Shown here: positions 57,105 to 64,000 of the stretch, one piece after another
Numbering within the stretch: position 1 is the first letter of the stretch
How the letters are laid out: each line of letters begins with the position of its first letter
From: Gautieria morchelliformis
Lineage: Eukaryota > Basidiomycota > Agaricomycetes > Gomphales > Gomphaceae
DNA length: 64,000 bases
Direction: 5' to 3'
NCBI GenBank assembly: GCA_015179125.1
Contig: WHVA01000557.1
Location: 1 to 64,000, forward strand
The notes under the pieces: model-generated
What the model was told of the DNA's origin: nothing
What the model saw: only the letters and a program-made list of their open reading frames with translations
Database searches by the model: none
Position numbers and translations under genes: made by a program

Positions 57105-57460
57105 CGTCTGTGACTAAATCCAGCTGCGAGGCTGAGTACTACTCCACCTGCCACGCCTCCAAAGAGGCCGTCTGGTTGCGAAACCTCCTCGAGCTGCTCG
57201 GACACAAACAGATTTCCCCCACTCACATTCAAAGCGACAACCTGGGTACCATCTCCATCATAAAAGATCCCTCCTATCACGCCCGATCCAAGCACTTTGA
57301 TGTCCAACATCACTATGTTCGAGAGCGTGTACACAACAAAGAAATTGTATTTCACCACGTACAGACTTTGAACATGATCGCCGACATTATGACTAAAGAC
57401 CTACCCAGACCCGCTCACGACAAACTCAAGAAGCTTCTCAGTATCTGTTTGAACCCTTGA
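57105..57460 (+). pseudogene. Copia C3 RNase H, last part
   Basis: Resumes after X7 with VTKSSCEAEYYSTCHASKEAVWLRN, SDNLGTISI, the HFDVQHHYVRE helix and ADIMTKDLPRPAH, and ends ICLNP with a stop at 57460. The stretch itself is fully open. Confidence 0.88.
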
Positions 57461-57476
57461 GTACTGATTCTTCCAT

Positions 57477-57605
57477 CGAGGGAGGGTGTTGGAATATCAA
57501 TGTCATTCACTGATGCGCATCCACACACGCCCACTGACGTGCCAGTACTTCCTATTCAAACCCCGCTTCCACCCCTTTCCTCAGTCGTTCACGCTCATCT
57601 GAACG
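57477..57605 (+). repeat. Copia C3 polypurine tract and truncated 3' LTR
   Basis: CGAGGGAGGG (57477-57486) precedes TGTTGGAATATC at 57487, the LTR start. The LTR runs about 120 bp before unrelated V-like sequence begins near 57606. Confidence 0.7.
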
Positions 57606-58261
57606 TCTGAGCTCACAGTAGTACAGATCCAACACGATGCTTCTGTGGGTGTGGAGGCATCTGTGTGGGGCGGTTGTCCTGTGCCATCAATGGGGGCTTT
57701 GACCTGATCATCGAGGTCCATGTCTTTGTGGAGGATGGCCTCAATGGCCGGGTCATCCACCGGTGGTGGTGGCTGGATGCCAACGAGCTCTCAGTCGAGC
57801 TGCACGTGAGTGAGCAGGGGTGGGGCTGCTGCTCTCACTCATCTGACCTTGAGGGCCTTTGGCTGGCCCTCGCAGCAGCACTGAATACCAGGCCAGTGAG
57901 GCTGAGTTGAACATATTGTTCAATCCACATGGCATGCCTATGGGTCACGCCGGCGTAATAGGCCAGCCATTGCGCCAGGTTGCCAAGTGGGATCTCAGGG
58001 CCACTTTGGCCCCCTAAGGGGTAAGGGCCCATGATGGACGAGCGGAGTGTTGTGAACCAGTTTATTTCACCAACTGCACTGAGCGCTTATGCAGAATATT
58101 TTCTCCCAATCGTCTCATCAGACCACTACCATCACATCTTCATACCCCAAGTTGAGCCATCATCTCTAGTGCCATGTGCTTCACTGCCACTCCCACATAT
58201 GCACCTACACCATCATTCCCTATGCAGATGTCGCCAAGCATTCGGGCACCATCACCGGTCC
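57606..58261 (-). pseudogene. Gypsy V-family fragment
   Basis: The minus strand carries a tail similar to the C-terminus of V pol (for example THVQLDREL against THAQLDQEL, and DDPAIEAIL against EDPAVEAML). Upstream in that orientation is WLAYYAGVTHRHAMWIEQYVQLSLTG, which I cannot place. No intact frame. Confidence 0.55.
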
Positions 58262-59632
58262 TGTATGGGAACTGCTGTTCAACCAGCATACTATGTAGTC
58301 TCAGATCAAGCTGTTCAACCAGCCCCCAAATGTCTCTTTACTGTAAATTTGTAGTCTCCATCAAAGGCCTTTAAAACAACCAATTATCGCCATCATAAAA
58401 ATGTCTACTATCCTCATAAGGCCTATTCAAACCTCCCTCTAATTATCTATGAATTTTACTTATTTTTCCGAGGCTGTCTTCACTCAAACTCACTTATTTC
58501 TGTGCAGCAGAGTTGTGGATACACATGTCCCCACAGCTCTGTTTCGGACTTTCGATTTCAAACTCCGACCGGGCGCTCGCGTCACTCGTGGCTTGTGCAC
58601 CCATGGTCACCCACAAATCCGGTCAGGTGGCTCCTTCAGACTCAGCCTCTGAGTTCGAAAAGCCTAGTCATTGCTTGTACAGCCTCAATGACTCAACCGA
58701 CTCATGCACACCTTGGTGAGTCACATGCACATGACTCACCCAAGCTGTCATGAATCACATGAGTCTTAATGACTCATTCCTGACAAATCAAGCCCTGATT
58801 GGTGGAAAACCTAGTGGAGTCACCAGTAGGAGTCATTTCAAGTCACTGTGAGTCATTATGAGTCAGACAGAACCTTCCCACGCATTCTGAAAGCTTCTTC
58901 GTGACTCCTTCCCCCATTCCATTAATAGATAGAAGGTCCTACCGCTTAGTTAAGCGCCTGTACAATACGATATAAAAGGAGGCCCTTTTTGCCTGCCTTT
59001 GATCAGCCAATCTACCCATCTTCTATCCTACACGTGACCTCATGTGACTTGCATCTTACTAAGCTGCTAATCCCAGCTAGGGTTTTCACTTACTTTAGTG
59101 TCTAATTCCTTGTTAAGTATTTACTTTACTGCTTAGCCACTTGGACTAATCCTCCGGGTGTAATTCTACAGAGTGAGTCTGGCAATTGAAAGTCTTGCCA
59201 TTCACACTCCAATACCTGAGACGATATAATCAGTCGATTTTCCTGATTAGAGACTTTCACAAGTCGCTTTGTTCACAAAACTCGTCCCTCGTTTTATTGC
59301 AGTGCGCAGGTAGATTATCAGGGCAGTCCATTTATAAACTCGCCTGCTAAGTACATTCCTTTATATTTTGGAATACGCTTGGACCCCGATAGTGTCCTTG
59401 AACCCACAGTCTTTTAGTTTATTGTTCAGTGCTGCTAAGAAACGTATTGCCTTCCATCCATATTAACTTGGACTAGTTCTTACGTGGATTGCAACCAAGG
59501 TACAAATATTAAATTATTTCCGGAGTTATGCTGCAGCATTGTTTAATATTCTTTGAGTCTCATAAATGACACATTCTGATAGATTGAAGTGTTAGCAATA
59601 CCACCAAAGTCTTGAAGGGTTCCAAAACAGGT
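58262..59632 (+). repeat. Y element LTR and leader, second plus-strand copy
   Basis: Starts TGTATGGGAACTGC at 58262. Contains six TGACTCA/TGAGTCA sites between about 58689 and 58865, a TATAAAAGGAGGCCC near 58971, and the leader ending GGTTCCAAAACAGG at about 59632. Confidence 0.75.
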
Positions 59633-59636
59633 CCAC

Positions 59637-59901
59637 ATGAGGCGACAATCTGGCAGGATGAGTGCGGACAGTATGGATTGGGGAAACCTTGATCCCCATG
59701 AACTCTTCTTCGACCCTTCCTCAGGACAAGTTGACATGCCTATGCACTATATTCCCTTTGAGCGTGAGGGCAAGAGAAGTGTAGAGATTCAGATATTGGA
59801 AAGCAGGGTTAGCACCAGCTATGACCCATATTGTTTCAATCATTTCCAACCCTCTCAACCACCTAACCCTACACCACCCCCTTTGATTGACTTGGAAAGT
59901 C
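59637..59901 (+). pseudogene. Gypsy Y gag N-terminus
   Basis: ATG at 59637: MRRQSGRMSADSMDWGNLDP, an acidic stretch, then SYDPYCFNHFQPSQPPNPTPP. Interrupted after about 88 codons by a solo G LTR; continues briefly from 60594 before breaking down. This shows what is missing from the 48.8-kb copy. Confidence 0.6.
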
Positions 59902-60593
59902 TGTTACGACCGTTCATTTCCGACTTCCGACCCTCAGTTCTGCAACACCTTCCGCCCCTCTGATATTTCCGCAACACCTTCCGCCCCTCCGATATTTCCG
60001 ACATTCCGCCCCTTGTACATTTCCCTTGTTCTTTCGACTCTATTACTCAGACCCACCGGACCCACCTCACCGTTCATCAAGATCATATGTCCGGCCCTCC
60101 TTGTGTTTCGTTGTCAGATATGTTTTCCCGACCCCTTGTTCTTTGCCATTGTTCTACCTTACCCTGAACCCCTCTTGTAGTCCCATTGTTCCCAATTAGT
60201 TAGTTCCCACGCATTGTCTACTCGACTTCCACTTCCCCCGGAATTTGCTTAGTACTACCCCATTACCTGTTGTCTCAGTTCTTTGTATAAAAGCCTGTCA
60301 TGCATGTCTGTTATTCTGCAATCAGATAATCGCCTTCGATACTTGATTTCCTTCGCTCCATCTCCTGTTCTTAGTACAGCGAGTCTAGCAAGATCTCAGT
60401 CTCTCTCCGCCTTCCGTCTTCCGCCTTCCGCCTCAGTTCCGACTCAAGTTCCGACCAACCTTTGGTTCAGTACTTTCCGACTTCCGACTCAGTTCCGAAA
60501 TAATTAGGAGGATAGTTCATTGGGGGCGCAACCTATAAGTTGAAGCCGCTGTCCTTTCCAGTTCCGACTTAGTGGAAATCTCGATACGTAACA
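59902..60593 (+). repeat. Solo LTR of gypsy G
   Basis: TGTTACGACC...GATACGTAACA flanked by AAGTC on both sides (59897-59901, 60594-60598). Somewhat longer than the 5834-6478 copy because of a 32-bp tandem repeat of TCCGCAACACCTTCCGCC units near 59960 and a CTTCCG expansion near 60415. Confidence 0.9.
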
Positions 60594-61109
60594 AAGTCAA
60601 GCATTGCCTCAGAGGCTGTGTGTCTGAAGCAGAGATGTGTGGTTCCAGATTGTTGGTTGGGGTTAGGACAACTCATTATTGTCTCCATGAGTCACTCTTG
60701 ATTTACCAGTATTCCTCATGACTCACTCTTCTTGTTTTCATTGACTCATTATGACTCAGTTCCCCTATTGTGTACCATATCAGCCTTATTGTTCTGACTC
60801 CTCTTTATAACTCGCTCTGACTCATTCTGACTCATTGTGACTCATCCCTCTTGTTGTTCTGACTCCTTCTATAACTCACCTGACTCATTCTAACTCACGG
60901 TGACTCATCACAGGCAACATCGTTTGGGACTATAGTCACCTTTCTTGTAAAAGAACAACATGAGAGGCTTGGCTCTGCAAAATGCAAAAATACCCTCCTA
61001 TTGTCTTCTGACTCATCTCCCCTTTCCAATCTCCCCTTTCCAAAGTAGATAAATACCAGAGCTTGCTCCATGTATTTCACTAGTTTGGTTATCATATACG
61101 TTATGCCGT
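60594..61109 (+). repeat. Y element remnant with TGACTCA sites
   Basis: A short gag continuation, then about ten TGACTCA/TGAGTCA heptamers between 60688 and 61015, resembling the LTR arrays at 47.7 and 58.7 kb. Probably a deleted Y element whose gag is joined to LTR-type sequence. Confidence 0.55.
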
Positions 61110-61770
61110 TGTCATGACTCATTTATTTCTTGTGTCCAGTAACTCCATTCTCCATTTCATCACCCCACCTCTATGTTCGCTCCGTTCGCTCTTCGCTGAG
61201 ATCACTGAACGGTTATTCGCTACTCGCATCATTCACCAGCAGGCACGCCATCAAACACAATCAACATCCTTGACCCAGCTTGATGGTTCATCACTGGTCC
61301 CATCATCTTCTCGACCCAACCCTCTTTGGGTGTTCCTATGGCTGGAATGCATTCACGGGACGTCCTACCCGTAGATCATGTGGGGCCAACCCAGCAGACG
61401 AAGAGTCCGTGCAGGGTAACATGTATGCAGTTCTCAAGGTGTGTTTTAGTACATAGGTGCCTTCGCCCTCTTTCCTCCCCCTCGTTTCATGTTCGCACTC
61501 CTCTTTCATTCTATTGTATATGTGTTTCATCTATTTGTATCATGACTGTGCATCCCTATCCAACCCTGACTCCAGACAGCCTCTTCCCTCTTCCCTATTC
61601 GCTGATATCATACGAGCATTCAATATAAGTAGTTTCCATTCGCATGTATATTCCCCAGTTCAATTATCATACGTCTATCTTGTGCAAAACTTGACCTCAC
61701 TGTGACCATTGTCTTGAGCCCTCTCCTATAGATTTCTATCTCCGACCAGAGGAGGACTTAAGCACCACTG

Positions 61771-63537
61771 TGTCATGACGCGTTTATTTCTCATATTCAG
61801 GTGCTCTGTCCTACCATTTGTCACTCCATCTCCGTGTTCGTTCTGATCGCCATTGTCATGTTCGGCAACCAATTCTCGCTGTTCGCAACAATGACCATGG
61901 TTATGCCGTCAACAAGCGATCGACGTCTTCGGGCTAACTTAGCAGTCATTGTTGGGCCTATCACCTCCTCTGCTCGGCCCTCTTCCGATGGTGTTCTGAC
62001 AATCAGATTGTCATGACCTATGTATTTCCTGCACCTTGCTACCCCCATTCCCTCATTCGCTACTCCTCCTCCGTGTTCGCTTGGCTTCGCCCCTCCCTTC
62101 GGCCACGCCTGTTGGGTGCATTTATGCTCCTGCACCAAAATCAAGCATAATATATTCGATTTATTGTATGGTGTTTCAATCCTTTCTCACATTGTTCCTG
62201 TACCATGCATCTATTTCTCTGATTATTTTCGAAATTTTCCAGTCACTCCTTATCTCTCCATTCCACTTTGTTATTTCTATTTTCACAGGCGGCTGCACCC
62301 AGCGGAGCTTGAAATGACTTCGACGCGCGAGCCCATGGGCGCTAAAGGGCCGGGTGCACGTATATGCCTTCTGAGACAGGATAGTGCTCCTCTCTCAGTG
62401 ACAATAAATTCACTGAGAGAGGCGAGTAGTATTCTTTATATTTACATAGCATGTTGACTGAAAATCATGTAGTGTATTTGATTCTAGGTATTGTATTAAT
62501 ATACCAGTGACAATAAATTCACTGAGAGAGTGTATTTGATTCTAGCTTTCTAATAACTCTACCGAACCTTCCCTGCCATAGCCCCTAGTTGCTAACAACG
62601 CCTCCTCTATGTTCTCTCCGTTCACCCTTCGCCGCATTTCGCTGAACCGCTATTCGCTGCTCACACATTTCGCCAACAAGGCACGCCATCAAATACGATC
62701 GATACCATTTACCCGGGGTGATGATTCATCACTAACCCCATCATCTTCTTAGATCCAACCCCTTTGGGTTTTCGTATGGCCAAAGTATGTTCGCGGAGCG
62801 TTCCTTCCGTAGGTCGTGTGGGATCGACCCAGTGGACGAAGAGTCCGTGCAGGGTGACATGTATGCGGGTCCCAAGACATGGTTTCGTACATAAGTACCT
62901 TCGCCACCTTTACTCTCCGTCGTGTCATGTTCGCACCCCTCCCTCACTCTATTGTATGTTTATTCCATCTCCTTAGTATCATGACTGCGCACCCCTATCC
63001 AACCCTGACTCGTGACGGCCTCTTTCCTATTCGCTGATACCGTACGAGCATTCAATATAAGTAGTTTACATTCGCATGTATATTCCCCAGTTCAATTATC
63101 ATACGTCGTTTATCTTGTGCAGCTTTGACCTCGTCGTGGTCATCATCCTAAGCCTTCTCTTAGAGATTCCCATCTGCGACTAGCAAAGGACTTAGGCATC
63201 ACTGGTGAGTTCTCATACTTCATCTTCGTTACCTTAGCCTTCGAACCATTTTCTGTGCTGTTGGCGAAGGGCTCTGAAGGAGCACCTTCGCCAGCGAAGG
63301 GATTGTCGAGACTTAGACAGCCCTTCCGTGAGACCTTGCACGTTACATCGTCAAGAGTCACGGGCTATTTCGCTACGACTGTAGATAGGGTGAGCCCCGT
63401 TTAGGCAAACCCTCTTACCTTGTGAACATTCATTGGTTCACCTATTCGCCGAACGGCATACTTATTCGCACAAGTTAATTGGGCATTCGCTGTGTTCACT
63501 AATACACGATATTAACGCTTGAAAACCAATCTTGACA
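61771..63537 (+). mobile_element. X11: X element, long form, nested in X10
   Basis: Flanked by CACTG (61766-61770, 63538-63542). Left end TGTCATGACG, second module start near 62011. A 488-bp solo LTR is inserted at 62110. Without it the length is about 1274 bp, like X1, X5 and X9. Confidence 0.88.
62110..62597 (+). repeat. Unassigned solo LTR, 488 bp
   Basis: TGTTGGGTGC...TTGCTAACA flanked by ACGCC (62105-62109, 62598-62602). It contains a perfect 12-bp inverted repeat with an eight-base loop (62390-62421) and an internal duplication that repeats GTGACAATAAATTCACTGAG and GTATTTGATTCTAG. No matching internal element in the window. Confidence 0.85.
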
Positions 63538-63869
63538 CACTGGTGAGTTTTCGTACTTCACCTTTGCTACCTTAGTCTTCGTACTATTATCTGTGCTGTC
63601 GGCGAAGGGCTCCAAAGGAGCACCTTCGCTGGCAAAAGGATTGTTGCTACTTAAACAACCTTTCCGTGACACCTTGCACATTACATCATCAAGTGTCACG
63701 GGCTACTTCGCTACGACTGTAGATAGGGTGTTTCGGGCCGCCCTCTTACCTTCTGAACATTTATTGGTTCACCTTATTCACCGAACGGCACACTCATTCG
63801 CACAAGCTATTCAGGCATTAGCTGTGTTCACTAATACACAATATTAACGCCTAAAAACCAATCTTGACA

Positions 63870-64000
63870 GCCATCTCCTGTGCCCTTAAGCACTTGAGGA
63901 TACCTTGCTCACTCTATCAGCTCTTCTCTCAATCTCTTACTTTGAGGCTTGTCTAGTTTAGACTTGTCCTTCTTCTTATCTCTTTTGACCAGCCAGAACA
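63870..64000. other. Right edge, no feature recognised
   Basis: Target sequence of X10 continues here. No coding motif or repeat identified. Confidence 0.4.

Larger units (their letters stand above)
61110..63869 (+). mobile_element. X10: X element, short form, split by X11
   Basis: Left end TGTCATGACTC, right end AATCTTGACA, flanked by GCCGT and GCCAT (one transition apart). The halves are 61110-61770 and 63543-63869. X11 lies between them. Confidence 0.8.

Overview
This window looks like a transposon-saturated piece of a basidiomycete (probably Agaricomycete) genome. The evidence is short GT-AG introns of about 46-62 nt, chromodomain Ty3/gypsy elements, Ty1/copia elements, and a few host-type genes with many small exons. 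No prokaryotic signals were seen. I call the repeats by working names: G (gypsy, 1-6478), W, Z, V and Y (other gypsy families), C1-C3 (copia), and X (a 1.0-1.3 kb TG...CA element with 5-bp target-site duplications, at least ten insertions here).

Layout. 1-6478: gypsy G, hit twice by X and then partly inverted, with a spliced antisense gene before its 3' LTR. 6479-7190: Y LTR. 7191-7783: gypsy W reverse transcriptase. 7784-42482: gypsy Z (minus strand), whose two LTRs, matching CAGTC duplication and the in-frame continuity of W on both sides show it is one insertion. Between the gag and pol of Z lies a 26-kb block (about 14344-40659). That block holds host-type genes (14.5-23.4 kb), a hAT-type MITE, and a nest of copia C1, gypsy V, X copies and copia C2. 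42483-46853: the 5' half of W, with a pol III-headed retroposon in its protease. 46857-50423: Z LTR remnant, then a Y element. 50424-57600: copia C3 with a composite X. 57610-64000: V fragment, Y element with a solo G LTR, nested X copies and another solo LTR.

Host-type genes, mostly minus strand: a decayed multi-exon basidiomycete-type orphan, a second orphan, a zinc-free alcohol dehydrogenase/quinone oxidoreductase pseudogene with at least seven exons, two tandem copies of a kinase-like gene (one intact at 511 aa, one frameshifted), and an apparently intact four-exon orphan (184 aa) between the kinase copies.

Most notable: (1) two different gypsy elements each carry a spliced antisense gene ending about 100 bp from the chromodomain stop and encoding a C-X2-C-X6-C...C-X2-C-X6-C (Zn2Cys6-like) cluster plus coiled coil; (2) the host-gene block sits inside a retrotransposon; (3) Y LTRs carry dense TGACTCA (Gcn4/AP-1-type) arrays; (4) X elements show one, two or three tandem terminal modules. 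All calls come from reading the sequence; no alignment or database search was run, and exon models are by eye.
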